In this document: positions 10,280 through 21,276 of the stretch, one piece after another
How the letters are laid out: every line of letters begins with the position of its first letter
How positions within the stretch are numbered: position 1 is the first letter of the stretch
Origin: Hongsoonwoonella zoysiae
GTDB taxonomy: Bacteria > Pseudomonadota > Alphaproteobacteria > Rhizobiales > Stappiaceae
NCBI RefSeq assembly: GCF_013266695.1
Contig: NZ_JABRXF010000001.1
Coordinates: 512,236-576,235, forward strand
Reading direction: 5' to 3'
Length of the DNA: 64,000 nt
The notes under the pieces: model-generated
What the model saw: only the letters and a program-made list of their open reading frames with translations
Databases searched by the model: none
What the model was told of the DNA's origin: nothing
Translations under genes and position numbers: made by a program

Positions 10280-11935
10280 ATGGCAATCAGTGCGAACCGG
10301 CTGGAACTCCTGCAGATCGCGGATGCGGTGGCGCGGGAAAAGACGATCGACAGAGAGATCGTGATCGCCGCGATGGAGGATGCGATCCAGAAGGCGGCGC
10401 GTTCGCGCTACGGCACGGAAACCGAAGTGCGCGCCGAGATCAACGGCCGCACCGGCGACATCAAGCTGCAGCGTCTGCTGCTCGTCGTCGACGAGGTCGA
10501 CAACGTCTCCACACAGATATCGCTGGAAGACGCCAAGGCGCGCAATCCCAACGTGGAACTTGGCGACTATATCGCCGAGCCGCTGCCCCCGCTCGATTTC
10601 GGCCGCATCGCAGCCCAGTCCGCCAAGCAGGTGATCGTGCAGAAAGTGCGCGAGGCCGAACGCGACCGCCAGTATGAGGAATTCAAGGACCGCATCGGCG
10701 ACGTCGTCAACGGCGTGGTCAAGCGCGTGGAATACGGCAATGTCATTGTCGACCTCGGCCGCGGCGAGGGCATCGTTCGCCGTGACGAACTGATCCCGCG
10801 CGAAATCTTCCGCAACGGAGACCGCATACGCGCCTATATCTACGACGTGCGCCGCGAACAGCGCGGACCGCAGATTTTCCTGTCGCGCACGCATCCGCAG
10901 TTCATGGCGAAGCTTTTCGCCCAGGAAGTGCCGGAGATCTACGACGGCGTCATCGAGATCAGGCATGTGGCCCGGGACCCGGGCTCGCGCGCGAAGATCG
11001 CCGTGATTTCGAAGGATTCCTCCATCGATCCGGTTGGCGCCTGCGTGGGCATGCGCGGCAGCCGCGTGCAGGCGGTCGTCGGCGAGCTTCAGGGAGAGAA
11101 GATCGACATCATCCCCTTCAACGAGGATCCGGCGACCTTCATCGTCAACGCGCTGCAGCCGGCGGAAGTCGCCAAGGTGGTGCTCGACGAGGATGCGGAG
11201 CGCATCGAGGTTGTCGTCCCCGACGACCAGTTGTCCCTCGCCATCGGCCGGCGCGGCCAGAACGTGCGCCTTGCCTCGCAGCTTACGGGCTGGGCGATCG
11301 ACATCATGACCGAGCAGGAAGAATCGGAGCGCCGGCAGAAGGAATTCGCCGACCGCTCCCAGCTCTTCATGGATTCGCTTAACGTTGACGAAGTCGTCGG
11401 CCAGCTTTTGGCCTCCGAGGGCTTTACCTCCGTGGAGGAAGTGGCCTATGTCGACCTTGACGAGATTTCATCGATCGAAGGCTTCGACGACGAAACGGCC
11501 GAAGAGATCCAGGCACGCGCCCGTGAGCACCTGGAAGAGCTGGAAGGCAAGCTCGATGCGGAACGCCGCGAATTGGGCGTTGCCGACGAATTGCGTTCCA
11601 TCGACGGGCTGACGACGGCCATGCTCGTCGCGCTCGGCAAGGAAGGCATCCTGACGATGGAAGACCTTGCCGGCTGCGCAGCGGACGATCTTGTCGGCTG
11701 GACCGAGCGCAAGGAAGGCGAGGTCGTGAAGTATGAAGGCGCGCTGAGCGGTTTCGACGTAAGCCGGGCGGATGCGGAATCCATGGTCATCGCGGCGCGT
11801 CTTGCGGCCGGCTGGATCACCGAGGAGGACCTGGCCGAACCGGAAGCCGCCGAGGAAGGCGAGGATACGGAAGGCGGGGACGCCGAAGACGCTGCCCCCG
11901 CCCTGGAACCGACGGGCCGGGTGCACGAGGTCTGA
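10280..11935 (+). CDS. nusA: transcription termination/antitermination protein NusA
   Basis: RNA polymerase-associated factor for pausing, termination and rRNA antitermination. Domains in order: N-terminal polymerase-binding domain (1-130), S1 domain from about residue 136 ([21 protein letters not shown]), two KH domains (about 230-345, the second with [16 protein letters not shown]), then an extended C-terminal region with two helix-hairpin-helix acidic repeats ([20 protein letters not shown] and [18 protein letters not shown]) and a very acidic tail. 551 residues, normal for alphaproteobacteria. ATG 10280 has GAGAGGAG upstream. Confidence 0.97.
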   Translation: MAISANRLELLQIADAVAREKTIDREIVIAAMEDAIQKAARSRYGTETEVRAEINGRTGDIKLQRLLLVVDEVDNVSTQISLEDAKARNPNVELGDYIAEPLPPLDFGRIAAQSAKQVIVQKVREAERDRQYEEFKDRIGDVVNGVVKRVEYGNVIVDLGRGEGIVRRDELIPREIFRNGDRIRAYIYDVRREQRGPQIFLSRTHPQFMAKLFAQEVPEIYDGVIEIRHVARDPGSRAKIAVISKDSSIDPVGACVGMRGSRVQAVVGELQGEKIDIIPFNEDPATFIVNALQPAEVAKVVLDEDAERIEVVVPDDQLSLAIGRRGQNVRLASQLTGWAIDIMTEQEESERRQKEFADRSQLFMDSLNVDEVVGQLLASEGFTSVEEVAYVDLDEISSIEGFDDETAEEIQARAREHLEELEGKLDAERRELGVADELRSIDGLTTAMLVALGKEGILTMEDLAGCAADDLVGWTERKEGEVVKYEGALSGFDVSRADAESMVIAARLAAGWITEEDLAEPEAAEEGEDTEGGDAEDAAPALEPTGRVHEV

Positions 11936-11936
11936 A

Positions 11937-11965
11937 GCCACGGCGCCTCCATGAGGCGCCGTGGC
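11937..11965 (+). promoter_or_regulatory. 12-bp perfect hairpin over the upstream ylxR start codon
   Basis: GCCACGGCGCCT (11937-11948), loop CCATG, AGGCGCCGTGGC (11954-11965): a perfect 12-bp stem directly after the nusA stop. The right arm contains the GTG at 11961, the first possible ylxR start. There is no T-run, so it is not a standard intrinsic terminator. Confidence 0.6.
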
Positions 11966-11990
11966 GAGAGAACGAACGAGCGGGAAGGCC

Positions 11991-12638
11991 GTGCCCAGAA
12001 AGAACGAACCGCTCGAGAGAACATGCGCGCTCACGCGCGAAGTGAAGCCGGTTTCAGAGCTGCTTCGTTTCGTCGAAGCGCCGGACGGGACCGTGGTCCC
12101 GGACATCAAAGGTGTCTTGCCGGGGCGGGGCGTATGGATTACCGCGACGGCGGAAGCCGTCGAGGAAGCGCAGAAGAAGCGGGTCTTCGCCCGTAGCCTG
12201 AGGTCGGGTGCGCGTGCCGAGCCGGACCTTGCCGCGCAGGCGGACGCGCTTTTGGAGAAGGCGGCCCTTGGCGCGCTGTCGCTGACGCGAAAAGCGGGTG
12301 AAGTCGTTACCGGCTTTTCCAAGGTAGAGGCGGCTTTGAAGCGGGAACCCGTGGCCGGCCTCATCGAAGCGCGGGACGGCGCTGAGGACGGAAAAAGGAA
12401 ACTGGCGGCGGTCGCCGCCGCGAGATTTGGATCAACAGACGGATGTCCGGTCGTCCGTTTGTTCACGTCGGCTCAATTGGATTTGGCATTGGGCCGGTCA
12501 AATGTGATACATGCTGCACTGCTCGAAGGCCGGACGAGCGAAAGCTTCCTGACGCGTGCACGGCGTCTTGAGAATTTTCGCGGCGGGCCGTTCGGGTCTG
12601 CCCGGCAGGAAATGAGCAGAGCGGCGACGCAGGACTGA
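11991..12638 (+). CDS. ylxR: RNA-binding protein YlxR (DUF448) with C-terminal L7Ae-like domain
   Basis: The N-terminal YlxR domain begins [17 protein letters not shown] and contains [15 protein letters not shown] and GRGVWIT; the second half ([27 protein letters not shown]) is an L7Ae/L30e-like RNA-binding fold often fused to YlxR in alphaproteobacteria. In other bacteria YlxR binds RNA and modulates RNase P and expression, so a nucleic-acid role is likely. GTG 11991, with GGGAAGG upstream, gives the standard N-terminus; GTG 11961 is in frame but locked in a hairpin. Position between nusA and infB is the classical one. Confidence 0.88.
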   Translation: MPRKNEPLERTCALTREVKPVSELLRFVEAPDGTVVPDIKGVLPGRGVWITATAEAVEEAQKKRVFARSLRSGARAEPDLAAQADALLEKAALGALSLTRKAGEVVTGFSKVEAALKREPVAGLIEARDGAEDGKRKLAAVAAARFGSTDGCPVVRLFTSAQLDLALGRSNVIHAALLEGRTSESFLTRARRLENFRGGPFGSARQEMSRAATQD

Positions 12639-12646
12639 AGGCGGAT

Positions 12647-15334
12647 ATGAGCGAAACGAAAAACCCAGGTGACAAGACGATAAGCGTTGAGCGCAAGACC
12701 CTCGGCCTCAAGCGGGGCGTGGAACAGGGCACCGTGCGCCAGAGCTTCTCCCATGGCAGGTCGAAGGCCGTGGTGGTGGAGAAGAAGAAGCGCCGCATCG
12801 TCATGCCGGGTCAGGAAGCCAAGCCGGAAGCCGCCGAGGCGCCTCAGCCGCAAGCTCCGGCGGAGACGAAGAAAACCGGCACCCAGGCAAGGCAGCCGGC
12901 ATCCGAAAAGCCGGTTGGTGGCCAGCGCCGCGGCGGACAGGCCGCACGCCAGCAGCGCTCCGGCAACGGCGGCGGCAGTGCGGGAACGCTGACGAGCGCC
13001 GAAGCGGCGGCGCGCGCGGCAGCGTTGCGCGAAGCCCAGGTGCGCGAAGTCGAGGAACAAAAGCTCCGCGAGGAAGAAGAGCGCCGCCGCGCCGAGGAAG
13101 AGGCACTCCGCCGGGCGGAGGCCGAGGAGCAAGCGAAACGCGAGGCCGAAGAGGCCGCCAAGCGCGCCGAGGAAGACGAGGCGCGCAAGAAGGCCGAGGA
13201 AGAGACGACTGCGTCAGCGCCCGAGGCAACAGCGGCACCCGAGGCGGAAGCGGCCCCGCGGGAAACGGCTGCGCCCGCCGAGGCGCGCGCGAAACAGCCG
13301 CAAGACACCGCGGCCGAACGCCCGGCTGCGGCCGTCCGCAGGAAACCGGTCGCCGAGGAAGACGAAAGCCGCAAGGGCCCCAAGATGGCCAAACGCGGCG
13401 TCAGCAAGCCTCAGCCGACGCGCAGCCCCGGCCGTGGCGACGACCGGCGCCGCTCGAAACTGACAATTTCTTCCGCAACGGACGGCGAGGAAGGCCGCAG
13501 CCGCTCGCTCGCTTCCCTGCGGCGCCGCCGCGAGAAGGAAAAGCGCGCGGGGCAGCAGGTGCAGCGCGAGAAAATCTCGCGCGAGGTGGTGCTTCCCGAA
13601 GCGATCACGATCCAGGAGCTCGCCAACCGCATGGCGGAGCGCGCCGTGGACGTGATCAAGCTCCTCATGAAGCAGGGGCAGATGCTCAAGATCAACGACG
13701 TGATCGACGCCGATACGGCGGAGCTGATCGCCGAGGAAATGGGCCACACGGTCAAGCGCGTTTCCGAGGCCGACGTCGAAGAGGGCCTCTTCACCGAGGC
13801 CGAGGAAGAGGGCGATCTGAAGGCGCGCCCGCCGGTGGTGACCATCATGGGCCATGTCGACCACGGCAAGACGTCGCTTCTGGACGCGCTGCGCAACGCA
13901 AACGTCGTTGCCGGAGAAGCCGGCGGCATCACGCAGCACATCGGCGCCTATCAGGTGGACCGCGACGGCCAGAAGGTGACCTTCATCGATACGCCGGGCC
14001 ACGCAGCCTTCACCCAGATGCGCGCGCGTGGCGCCAAGGCGACGGATATCGTCATCCTGGTGGTTGCCGCCGACGACGGCGTGAAGCCGCAGACGAAGGA
14101 AGCGATCGCCCACGCCAAGGCGGCGGGCGTCCCGATCATCGTCGCCATCAACAAAATCGACAAGCCGGCGGCGGACCCCAACCGCGTTCGCACAGAGTTA
14201 TTGCAGGACGAAATCGTCGTGGAATCGATGGGCGGCGACGTCATCGAAGTCGAGGTTTCGGCGCTGAAGGGCACAAATCTCGACAAGCTTGTCGAGATGA
14301 TCCTGCTGCAGGCCGAGGTTCTGGAACTCAAGGCGAACCCGGATCGCACGGCCGAAGGCATTGTCATCGAGGCGCAGCTCGACAAGGGCCGGGGCCCCGT
14401 TGCCACCGTCCTCGTCCAGAAGGGCACGCTTCGTGTCGGCGATATCCTGGTGGCCGGCGCCGAATGGGCGCGCGTGCGCGCCATGCTTGATGAGAACGGC
14501 AACCAGGTGAAGGAGGCCGAACCTTCCAAGCCTGTCGAGGTCCTGGGCTTCCAGGGCACGCCGGAAGCCGGCGACCGTGTTGCAGTCGTCGAAAACGAAG
14601 CCCGCGCCCGCGAGATCGTCGAGTATCGCCAACGCCAGAAGCGGGAGAAGGCATCCGTCCAGTTCTCCGGCGCACGCGGCTCTCTCGAGCAGATGATGAA
14701 CCGTCTGCAGGAAGCAGGACGCAAAGAATTCCCGCTCGTCATCAAGGGCGACGTGCAGGGCTCCGTCGAGGCGATTGTCGGAGCGCTGGAGAAGCTCGGC
14801 ACGGAAGAAGTGGCCGCGCGCGTGCTGCATGCAGGCGTCGGCGGCGTCACCGAATCCGACGTCACGCTTGCCTCAGCCTCCGGTGCGCCGATCATCGGCT
14901 TCAACGTGCGCGCCAACAAGCAGGCGCGCGAGGCAGCGGAGCGCGATGGCATCGAAATCCGCTACTACAACATCATCTACGATCTCGTGGATGACATTAA
15001 GGCGGCGATGTCCGGCCTTCTTTCGCCGGAACGTCGCGAGACCTTCCTCGGGAATGCGGAAATCCTGGAGGTCTTCAACATCTCGAAGGTCGGCAAGGTG
15101 GCCGGTTGCCGGGTTACCGAAGGTACCGTCGAGCGTGGTGCGGAAGTGCGCCTCATCCGCGACGACGTGGTGATTCACGAAGGCAAGCTCGGCACGCTGA
15201 AGCGCTTCAAGGACGAGGTCAAGGAAGTCAACGCCGGTCAGGAATGCGGCATGAACTTCGAGAACTATCAGGACATGCGTCCGGGCGACATCATCGAGTG
15301 CTTCCGGGTCGAACAGATCGCCCGGACGCTGTAA
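12647..15334 (+). CDS. infB: translation initiation factor IF-2
   Basis: GTPase that brings initiator tRNA to the 30S subunit. Residues 1-300 are a charged, Ala/Glu/Arg-rich extension with long helical repeats (about 115-185). IF2_N follows at about 313-365 ([20 protein letters not shown]), then the G domain with GHVDHGKT near 401, DTPGH near 447 and NKID near 501, then domains II-IV with the C-terminal initiator-tRNA-binding barrel. 895 residues, ordinary for rhizobia. ATG 12647 is nine bases after ylxR; tight spacing supports one transcript. Confidence 0.97.
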   Translation: MSETKNPGDKTISVERKTLGLKRGVEQGTVRQSFSHGRSKAVVVEKKKRRIVMPGQEAKPEAAEAPQPQAPAETKKTGTQARQPASEKPVGGQRRGGQAARQQRSGNGGGSAGTLTSAEAAARAAALREAQVREVEEQKLREEEERRRAEEEALRRAEAEEQAKREAEEAAKRAEEDEARKKAEEETTASAPEATAAPEAEAAPRETAAPAEARAKQPQDTAAERPAAAVRRKPVAEEDESRKGPKMAKRGVSKPQPTRSPGRGDDRRRSKLTISSATDGEEGRSRSLASLRRRREKEKRAGQQVQREKISREVVLPEAITIQELANRMAERAVDVIKLLMKQGQMLKINDVIDADTAELIAEEMGHTVKRVSEADVEEGLFTEAEEEGDLKARPPVVTIMGHVDHGKTSLLDALRNANVVAGEAGGITQHIGAYQVDRDGQKVTFIDTPGHAAFTQMRARGAKATDIVILVVAADDGVKPQTKEAIAHAKAAGVPIIVAINKIDKPAADPNRVRTELLQDEIVVESMGGDVIEVEVSALKGTNLDKLVEMILLQAEVLELKANPDRTAEGIVIEAQLDKGRGPVATVLVQKGTLRVGDILVAGAEWARVRAMLDENGNQVKEAEPSKPVEVLGFQGTPEAGDRVAVVENEARAREIVEYRQRQKREKASVQFSGARGSLEQMMNRLQEAGRKEFPLVIKGDVQGSVEAIVGALEKLGTEEVAARVLHAGVGGVTESDVTLASASGAPIIGFNVRANKQAREAAERDGIEIRYYNIIYDLVDDIKAAMSGLLSPERRETFLGNAEILEVFNISKVGKVAGCRVTEGTVERGAEVRLIRDDVVIHEGKLGTLKRFKDEVKEVNAGQECGMNFENYQDMRPGDIIECFRVEQIARTL

Positions 15335-15361
15335 CGGCGCGCCCCGGGCGGAACTTCCTGG

Positions 15362-15384
15362 CGCCGGCGGTTCCCCCGCCGGCG
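15362..15384 (+). promoter_or_regulatory. GC hairpin between infB and rbfA
   Basis: CGCCGGCGG (15362-15370), loop TTCCC, CCGCCGGCG (15376-15384): perfect 9-bp stem in the 105-base infB-rbfA gap. The following TTGACGTATTT is only weakly T-rich, so it may be an RNA-processing or partial termination site rather than a full terminator. Confidence 0.45.
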
Positions 15385-15439
15385 TTGACGTATTTCAGCA
15401 GGCCATTCGGCGAACACCGGAACGAAACAGACAAGAACC

Positions 15440-15850
15440 ATGTCGCGGGCACACAGGGACAATCCGGGCCAGCCTTCGCAGCGCCAGCTTCGCGTCGGCG
15501 AACTCGTGCGTAAGGAACTGGCTGATATTCTTTCGCGCGGCCAATTGCGCGACCCCGCCCTCGACGGGCTGGTCATCACCGTACCAGAAGTCCGCATGAC
15601 GCCGGATCTGAAGGTCGCTACCTGTCTGGTGATGCCACTTGGCGGCCAGAAGGCGGATCAGGCTGTCGCAGCACTCAACCGCAGCGCAAAATACCTGCGC
15701 GGACAGGTTTCGCGCCGGATGACGATGAAATACATGCCCGACTTGCGGTTCGTACTCGACACCCGCTTCGACGACGACGACCGCATCGGCCGGCTTCTGC
15801 ATTCCGATACGGTGCGGCGCGACATAGAACACGACGACAGCGACGATTGA
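15440..15850 (+). CDS. rbfA: 30S ribosome-binding factor RbfA
   Basis: KH-fold protein for late 30S assembly and cold adaptation. Recognised by RQLRVGELVRKELADILSRG, the VTVPEVRMTPDLKVATCLV strand and PDLRFVLDTRFDD near the C-terminus. 136 residues. The stop is four bases before the truB ATG. Order infB-rbfA-truB-rpsO-pnp is conserved. Confidence 0.95.
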   Translation: MSRAHRDNPGQPSQRQLRVGELVRKELADILSRGQLRDPALDGLVITVPEVRMTPDLKVATCLVMPLGGQKADQAVAALNRSAKYLRGQVSRRMTMKYMPDLRFVLDTRFDDDDRIGRLLHSDTVRRDIEHDDSDD

Positions 15851-15854
15851 CGGC

Positions 15855-16829
15855 ATGGCGCAGGCAAAGAAGAAAAAACGCAACCGTGTCGACGGCTGGC
15901 TCGTGCTCGACAAGCCGGCCGGGCTGACCTCCAATGACGCGCTGAACCGCATCAAGCGGCTGATCCACCCGGAAAAGGTCGGCCACGCCGGTACGCTGGA
16001 CCCGCTTGCCTCGGGACTTCTGCCGCTTGCCTTCGGCGAGGCGACGAAGACCGTTCCTTTCGTCATGGACGGGCGCAAGGTCTACAGTTTCGAGGTGACC
16101 TGGGGCGCGGAAACCGAGACCGACGATACCGAGGGTGACGTAACCGAGACATCGAACGTCCGCCCGACGGAAGACGATATCCTCGCGGTTCTTCCCGAAT
16201 TCCAAGGCACGATCATGCAGGTGCCGCCGAAATATTCGGCGATCAAGATCGGCGGCGAACGCGCCTACAAGCTCGCCCGTGCCGGCGAAGACGTGGAAAT
16301 CGAGGCCCGCCCGATCGACGTGCATCGCCTCGACCTTGTGGAGTGCCCCGATGAAAACACGGCCATATTCGAAGCAGAGTGCGGAAAGGGCACCTACGTG
16401 CGCGCGCTTGCGCGCGATATCGCCCGCAAGCTGGGTACGCGCGGCCATGTGACGGCCCTGCGGCGCCTTGTCGTCGGCCCGTTCGGCGAAGACGACATGA
16501 TTATGCTGGAAAATCTTGAAGAACTGGGGCAATGTGCGCCCGGCTTGGGCCTCTCTGAGGACCATGCCTCCCTGTTTCTGCCCGTTGAGACCGCGCTGGA
16601 CGACATCCCGGCGCTGGCTGTCAGCCGGGCGGATGCAGCTCTGCTTCGTAAAGGACAGAGCGTTTTGTTGCGCGGGCGGGACGCGCCGGCGGTCAAGGGC
16701 CTTGTCAGTGTAAGCGCGGGCGGCGAGCTCGTGGCACTTGGCGAGGTTGTCCGCGGCGCCATCCAGCCGAAGCGCGTTTTCAATCTGGCACCGGCGCCTG
16801 CCGGCGCCGTCGTAACCATGAAGGAATGA
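15855..16829 (+). CDS. truB: tRNA pseudouridine(55) synthase
   Basis: Isomerises U55 in the T-loop of tRNAs. The catalytic aspartate is D49 in HAGTLDPLASG; the N-terminal GWLVLDKPAGLTSND and the VPPKYSAIKIGGERAYKLAR block are also diagnostic. A C-terminal PUA-like region (about 245-310) follows. 324 residues. The stop is three bases from rpsO, so the two are surely cotranscribed. Confidence 0.96.
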   Translation: MAQAKKKKRNRVDGWLVLDKPAGLTSNDALNRIKRLIHPEKVGHAGTLDPLASGLLPLAFGEATKTVPFVMDGRKVYSFEVTWGAETETDDTEGDVTETSNVRPTEDDILAVLPEFQGTIMQVPPKYSAIKIGGERAYKLARAGEDVEIEARPIDVHRLDLVECPDENTAIFEAECGKGTYVRALARDIARKLGTRGHVTALRRLVVGPFGEDDMIMLENLEELGQCAPGLGLSEDHASLFLPVETALDDIPALAVSRADAALLRKGQSVLLRGRDAPAVKGLVSVSAGGELVALGEVVRGAIQPKRVFNLAPAPAGAVVTMKE

Positions 16830-16832
16830 CCG

Positions 16833-17102
16833 ATGTCGATTACCGCAGAGCGCAAGGCCGCGCTCATCAAGGAATACGGCCTCAAGGAAGGCGATACCGG
16901 GTCTCCGGAAGTCCAGGTCGCGATCCTGACCGAGCGGATCACCAACCTGACCGAACACTTCAAGACCCACGGCAAGGATAACCACTCCCGCCGCGGCCTT
17001 CTGAAGCTGGTCAGCAACCGCCGCTCCCTCCTCGACTACGTCAGGAAGCACGACGAAGAGCGTTACCGCTCCCTGATCCAGCGTCTGGGAATTCGCCGCT
17101 AA
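16833..17102 (+). CDS. rpsO: 30S ribosomal protein S15
   Basis: 89-residue primary 16S rRNA-binding protein with the standard sequence: [43 protein letters not shown] and [19 protein letters not shown]. It is followed by a strong terminator-like hairpin and then pnp, the same arrangement as in E. coli. Confidence 0.98.
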   Translation: MSITAERKAALIKEYGLKEGDTGSPEVQVAILTERITNLTEHFKTHGKDNHSRRGLLKLVSNRRSLLDYVRKHDEERYRSLIQRLGIRR

Positions 17103-17114
17103 GGCGGCTTAAAG

Positions 17115-17147
17115 CGCGGCGGGCGGCAAGCCCGCCGCGTTCTCGTT
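17115..17147 (+). terminator. terminator-like hairpin after rpsO
   Basis: CGCGGCGGGC (17115-17124), loop GGCAA, GCCCGCCGCG (17130-17139), then TTCTCGTT. A perfect 10-bp stem 12 bases past the rpsO stop. The T-run is short, so read-through to pnp is likely, as in other bacteria. Confidence 0.65.
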
Positions 17148-17477
17148 CCGCATGAAGTGGAACGAAATAACAGGATTGACGGCCGCAGCTTCCGGCCGGC
17201 GAACGAGCAAGTCAGCGTTCCGGGATACGGCGGAACAGGAGCAAGGACCCGTATCGAACCGTAACGACGGTCATGGGGCAGGATCGCAGGCGACTTCCAG
17301 CCCGATCCCCTGCCGAAAGGCTTGAGCCCCTTCGGCAGCGGAGCTTGAAGTTTCCCGCCGTCTTGCCCGTGCCCGTCCCGGCGGTGATGCGCCGCTCACG
17401 ATGAGCGTGTCCGCATCGGCTTACCCGTCCGGCGCCGGAAATATCCGGCGCATGGAGCAACGAAGTTAGGATAACAA
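17141..17477 (+). promoter_or_regulatory. structured 5' leader of pnp
   Basis: This gene-free stretch (the rpsO-pnp gap is 375 bases) contains three RNA hairpins. A: 17277-17286 GGCAGGATCG with 17303-17314 CGATCCCCTGCC (two-base bulge). B: 17310-17320 CTGCCGAAAGG with CCTTCGGCAG ending at 17338. C: GCGCCGGA 17432-17439, loop AATA, TCCGGCGC 17444-17451, just before the pnp ribosome-binding region. A and B compete for 17310-17314. In enterobacteria pnp is autoregulated through RNase III cleavage of a leader hairpin; a comparable role is inferred here. Confidence 0.5.
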
Positions 17478-19595
17478 ATGTTCGACGTACATCGCGTGGA
17501 AGTGGAATGGGGCGGACGCCCCCTCACGCTCGAAACCGGCAAGATCGCCCGTCAGGCCGACGGCGCCGTGCTGGCGACCTACGGCGAGACCAAGGTGCTG
17601 GCCACGATCGTCTCCGCCAAGGAGCCGAAGCCGGGACAGGACTTCTTCCCGCTCACCGTGAACTACCAGGAAAAGGCGTTTGCCGCAGGCAAGATCCCGG
17701 GCGGCTATTTCAAGCGTGAAGGACGCCCTTCCGAGCATGAAACGCTGACCTCGCGCCTGATCGACCGCCCGATCCGCCCGCTGTTCGCCGACGGCTTCAA
17801 GTGCGACACGCAGGTCATCCTCACGGTATTGACGCACGACCTTGAAAACGCGCCCGACATCGTCGCCATGGTCGCCGCCTCCGCAGCCCTTACGCTTTCC
17901 GGCGTACCGTTCATGGGCCCGATCGGCGGCGCGCGCGTCGGCTACATCAACGGCGAATACGTTCTCAACCCGCTGATCGACGACATGCCGGAATCCACGC
18001 TGGATCTCATCGTCGCCGGTACCGGCGAAGCCGTGCTGATGGTCGAATCGGAAGCCAGGGAGCTTCCCGAAGACGTGATGCTTGGCGCCGTGATGTTCGG
18101 TCACAAGAGCTTCCAGCCCGTCATCGACGCGATCATCAAGCTTGCCGAAACGGCCGCGAAAGAGCCGCGCGATCTGACGGTCGAGGATCATTCCGAGCTT
18201 TTCGCCAAGATCGAGGGCATCGCCGCCGAGGAACTCAAGGCGGCCTACAAGATCACCACTAAGACCGAACGCAAGAACGCAATCGATGCCGTGAAGGCGA
18301 AGGTCGTCGAGGCGGTAATCCCCGAAGGCGCCGAAGACGCCCCGGACAAGACTGTCGTCGGCGATCTCTTCAAGAAGCTCGAGGCCAGGATCGTGCGCGG
18401 CAACATCATCGCCGACGGCGTGCGCATCGACGGCCGCGACCTGAAGACGGTACGCCCGATCGTGGCGGAAGCCGGTATCCTGCCGCGCACGCACGGCTCG
18501 GCGCTCTTCACCCGCGGCGAGACGCAGGCGCTTGCCGTGGCAACGCTCGGCACCAACGAAGACGAGCAGTTCGTGGACGCGCTTGAAGGCACCTATAAGG
18601 CCACCTTTATGCTGCACTACAACTTCCCGCCCTATTCCGTGGGCGAGACGGGGCGCATGGGCTCTCCCGGACGCCGCGAGATCGGCCACGGCAAGCTTGC
18701 CTGGCGCGCCATCCACCCGATGCTGCCGCCCCATCACGAGTTCCCCTACACCATCCGCGTGGTGTCGGAAGTGACCGAATCGAACGGCTCATCCTCAATG
18801 GCGACCGTTTGCGGCACCTCTCTGGCGCTGATGGATGCCGGTGTTCCGCTGGCCTCCCCTGTGGCCGGTATCGCCATGGGTCTCATCAAGGAAGAGGACA
18901 AATTCGCCGTTCTCTCCGACATTCTTGGCGACGAGGACCACCTCGGCGACATGGACTTCAAGGTGGCAGGCACCGCGAACGGAATCACCTCGCTGCAGAT
19001 GGACATCAAGATCGATGGCATCACCGAGGAGATCATGAGCGTCGCCCTCGGCCAGGCCAAGGACGGCCGCCTGCATATTCTCGAAGAGATGAGCAAGGCG
19101 CTCTCCGAGGCACGCTCGGAGCTCGGCGAATATGCGCCGCGCATCGAGGTCATCAAGATCCCGGTCGACAAGATCCGCGAAGTCATCGGCTCCGGCGGCA
19201 AGGTCATCCGCGAAATCGTGGAGAAAACCGGCGCCAAGGTGAACATCGAGGACGACGGCACGGTGAAGATCGCATCCTCCGATGGCAAGGCGATCAAGGC
19301 GGCGATCAACTGGATCAATTCCATTGCCGCGGAGCCGGAAGTCGGCGTGATCTATGAAGGCACGGTGGTCAAGACCGTGGACTTCGGCGCGTTCGTCAAC
19401 TTCTTCGGCGCGCGTGACGGCCTAGTGCACATCTCCCAGCTCGCCCCGCACAAGGTCGCCAAGACGACCGACGTCGTCAAGGAAGGCGACAAGGTCTGGG
19501 TGAAGCTCATGGGCTTCGACGAGCGCGGCAAGGTGCGCTTGTCCATGAAGGTCGTCGACCAGGACACCGGCCAGGAAATCCAGGCGGCGGAGTAA
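17478..19595 (+). CDS. pnp: polyribonucleotide nucleotidyltransferase (PNPase)
   Basis: Phosphorolytic 3'-5' exoribonuclease of the RNA degradosome. Two RNase PH domains (about 1-230 and 315-550, with [22 protein letters not shown] and the [12 protein letters not shown] loop), a KH domain with [12 protein letters not shown] near residue 568, and an S1 domain (about 620-690). 705 residues. Leader hairpins upstream suggest post-transcriptional control. A clear terminator follows, so this ends the operon. Confidence 0.97.
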   Translation: MFDVHRVEVEWGGRPLTLETGKIARQADGAVLATYGETKVLATIVSAKEPKPGQDFFPLTVNYQEKAFAAGKIPGGYFKREGRPSEHETLTSRLIDRPIRPLFADGFKCDTQVILTVLTHDLENAPDIVAMVAASAALTLSGVPFMGPIGGARVGYINGEYVLNPLIDDMPESTLDLIVAGTGEAVLMVESEARELPEDVMLGAVMFGHKSFQPVIDAIIKLAETAAKEPRDLTVEDHSELFAKIEGIAAEELKAAYKITTKTERKNAIDAVKAKVVEAVIPEGAEDAPDKTVVGDLFKKLEARIVRGNIIADGVRIDGRDLKTVRPIVAEAGILPRTHGSALFTRGETQALAVATLGTNEDEQFVDALEGTYKATFMLHYNFPPYSVGETGRMGSPGRREIGHGKLAWRAIHPMLPPHHEFPYTIRVVSEVTESNGSSSMATVCGTSLALMDAGVPLASPVAGIAMGLIKEEDKFAVLSDILGDEDHLGDMDFKVAGTANGITSLQMDIKIDGITEEIMSVALGQAKDGRLHILEEMSKALSEARSELGEYAPRIEVIKIPVDKIREVIGSGGKVIREIVEKTGAKVNIEDDGTVKIASSDGKAIKAAINWINSIAAEPEVGVIYEGTVVKTVDFGAFVNFFGARDGLVHISQLAPHKVAKTTDVVKEGDKVWVKLMGFDERGKVRLSMKVVDQDTGQEIQAAE

Positions 19596-19618
19596 TCCTC
19601 CTCGCTTTACCGAAACTC

Positions 19619-19652
19619 AAATGGCCGGATGCTCGCATTCGGCCATTTTCGT
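19619..19652 (+). terminator. intrinsic terminator after pnp
   Basis: AAATGGCCG (19619-19627) pairs with CGGCCATTT, and the inner GATGC/GCATT extends the stem; the tail is TTTCGTCT. Ends the rimP-pnp transcription unit 23 bases after the pnp stop. Confidence 0.75.
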
Positions 19653-19737
19653 CTCATCGATTATCGTATGATGCCGAGATGATATACCGCCGCACGAAGG
19701 TATTTGCGCCTGTTCCAATGCCGGGAGGAATGCTGAA

Positions 19738-20550
19738 ATGAGCGATTTGCGCCTTGTCGTGGCCGGAGCCGGGGGCCGGATGGGGCAGGCCCTGATCCGT
19801 GCCGTCAGCGAAATCGAGGGCGTAACCCTCTCCGGCGCTTTCGACCGCAAGGACGCTGACGCGATCGGCCGGGACGCGGGCGAGCTTGCCGGCCTCGGGC
19901 CAAACGGGGTCACGGTGAGCGACGACCCCCTCCCGCTGCTCGCCCAGGCCGACGGCCTGCTCGACTTCACCGTTCCGGCCGCGACCGTCCAACTTGCCGA
20001 ATACGCAGCCCAGGCCCGCATCGTCCACGTGATCGGCACGACGGGCCTTTCGCGCGAGGATGAGGAAAAGATCAAGGCCGCCTCGCGCCATGCGCGGGTC
20101 GTCAAGTCCGGCAACATGAGCTTCGGGGTGAACCTACTTGCAAGTCTCGTCAAGCAGGCGGCAAGGGTGCTCGACGTCGACTTTGACATCGAGATCGTGG
20201 AAATGCACCACCGTCACAAGGTCGATGCACCGTCGGGCACGGCACTTCTGCTTGGCCAAGCGGCGGCGGAAGGGCGCGGGATCGACCTCGACAGCCACTC
20301 GGTACGCTCGCGCGACGGGCACACCGGCGCGCGCAAGACCGGCGATATCGGCTTTGCAGCACTTCGCGGCGGCAGCGTCGTCGGCGATCATAGCGTGATC
20401 TTCGCCGGACCATCGGAGCGCATCACGCTCGCCCATCACGCGGAAGACCGCAAGATCTTCGCCAATGGCGCGGTCAAGGCGGCAATCCGCGCGCACCCGA
20501 AGAAGCCGGGTCTTTACTCGATGGCCGATATCCTCGGCCTGACCATATGA
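19738..20550 (+). CDS. dapB: 4-hydroxy-tetrahydrodipicolinate reductase
   Basis: Lysine/diaminopimelate pathway reductase. The NAD(P)H-binding loop is [13 protein letters not shown] at residues 8-20, the catalytic motif is [18 protein letters not shown], and the C-terminal [17 protein letters not shown] segment is typical. 270 residues; GGGAGGA precedes ATG 19738. gpmA follows after 29 bases and is probably cotranscribed. Confidence 0.96.
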   Translation: MSDLRLVVAGAGGRMGQALIRAVSEIEGVTLSGAFDRKDADAIGRDAGELAGLGPNGVTVSDDPLPLLAQADGLLDFTVPAATVQLAEYAAQARIVHVIGTTGLSREDEEKIKAASRHARVVKSGNMSFGVNLLASLVKQAARVLDVDFDIEIVEMHHRHKVDAPSGTALLLGQAAAEGRGIDLDSHSVRSRDGHTGARKTGDIGFAALRGGSVVGDHSVIFAGPSERITLAHHAEDRKIFANGAVKAAIRAHPKKPGLYSMADILGLTI

Positions 20551-20579
20551 ATTGAACCCACACAGGAGTTTGGACGCTC

Positions 20580-21200
20580 ATGGAACGTCTGTTGGTGCTG
20601 GTCCGTCACGGCCAGAGCGAATGGAACCTCAAGAACCTCTTCACCGGTTGGAAAGACCCGGATCTGACGGAATTGGGCGTCAAGGAGGCGATTGCCGCCG
20701 GCAGAAAGCTGAGGGAACTGAAGCTTACCTTCGATATCGCCTTCACCTCTGTCCTGAAGCGCGCGCAGCACACGCTCGACCTGATATTGACGGAACTCAA
20801 TCAGGAAGGGCTTGAGACGATCCGCGACCAGGCGCTCAACGAACGCGACTACGGCGACCTGACAGGCATGAACAAGGATGAGGCACGCGAGAAATTCGGC
20901 GAAGAGCAAGTGCACATCTGGCGTAGGTCCTTCGACGTGCCGCCGCCCGGCGGCGAGAGCCTGAAGATGACCGCCGAGCGCACCTTGCCCTATTACCGCA
21001 AGGAAATCCTGCCGCGCGTGCTCGCCGGAGAACGCGTTATCGTCGCCGCCCACGGCAATTCCCTGCGTTCCCTGGTGATGGACCTTGAAGGGCTTTCGCC
21101 GGAGCAGATCCTGAAGCGCGAACTGGCGACGGGCGTGCCCATCGTCTACCGCCTGTCGGAGGACGGCAGCGTGGAAAGCGTGCAGGATTTGGCGGACTGA
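20580..21200 (+). CDS. gpmA: 2,3-bisphosphoglycerate-dependent phosphoglycerate mutase
   Basis: Interconverts 3- and 2-phosphoglycerate. The phospho-histidine is H10 in [20 protein letters not shown]; the second conserved His is in [15 protein letters not shown]. 206 residues, the short alphaproteobacterial form. AGGAG lies just upstream. It converges on the minus-strand PfkB kinase gene through a shared terminator. Confidence 0.95.
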   Translation: MERLLVLVRHGQSEWNLKNLFTGWKDPDLTELGVKEAIAAGRKLRELKLTFDIAFTSVLKRAQHTLDLILTELNQEGLETIRDQALNERDYGDLTGMNKDEAREKFGEEQVHIWRRSFDVPPPGGESLKMTAERTLPYYRKEILPRVLAGERVIVAAHGNSLRSLVMDLEGLSPEQILKRELATGVPIVYRLSEDGSVESVQDLAD

Positions 21201-21227
21201 CGCACAATTTCCACAAGACCCGAATTC

Positions 21228-21256
21228 AAACGGCGGCCCATCGGTCGCCGTTTCTC
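21228..21256. terminator. convergent terminator between gpmA and the PfkB kinase gene
   Basis: AAACGGCGGCC (21228-21238) with GGTCGCCGTTT (21243-21253), one G-T pair, loop CATC. A and T runs on both sides mean it can work on both strands. It lies 27 bases past gpmA and 24 bases past the kinase stop. Confidence 0.7.
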
Positions 21257-21276
21257 ATTTCGGAAGAAGAATGCGG

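Noticed and set aside
15675-17051. Long minus-strand open frame across rbfA, truB and rpsO
   Set aside because: Shadow of three well-supported plus-strand genes; no ribosome-binding site or family motif.
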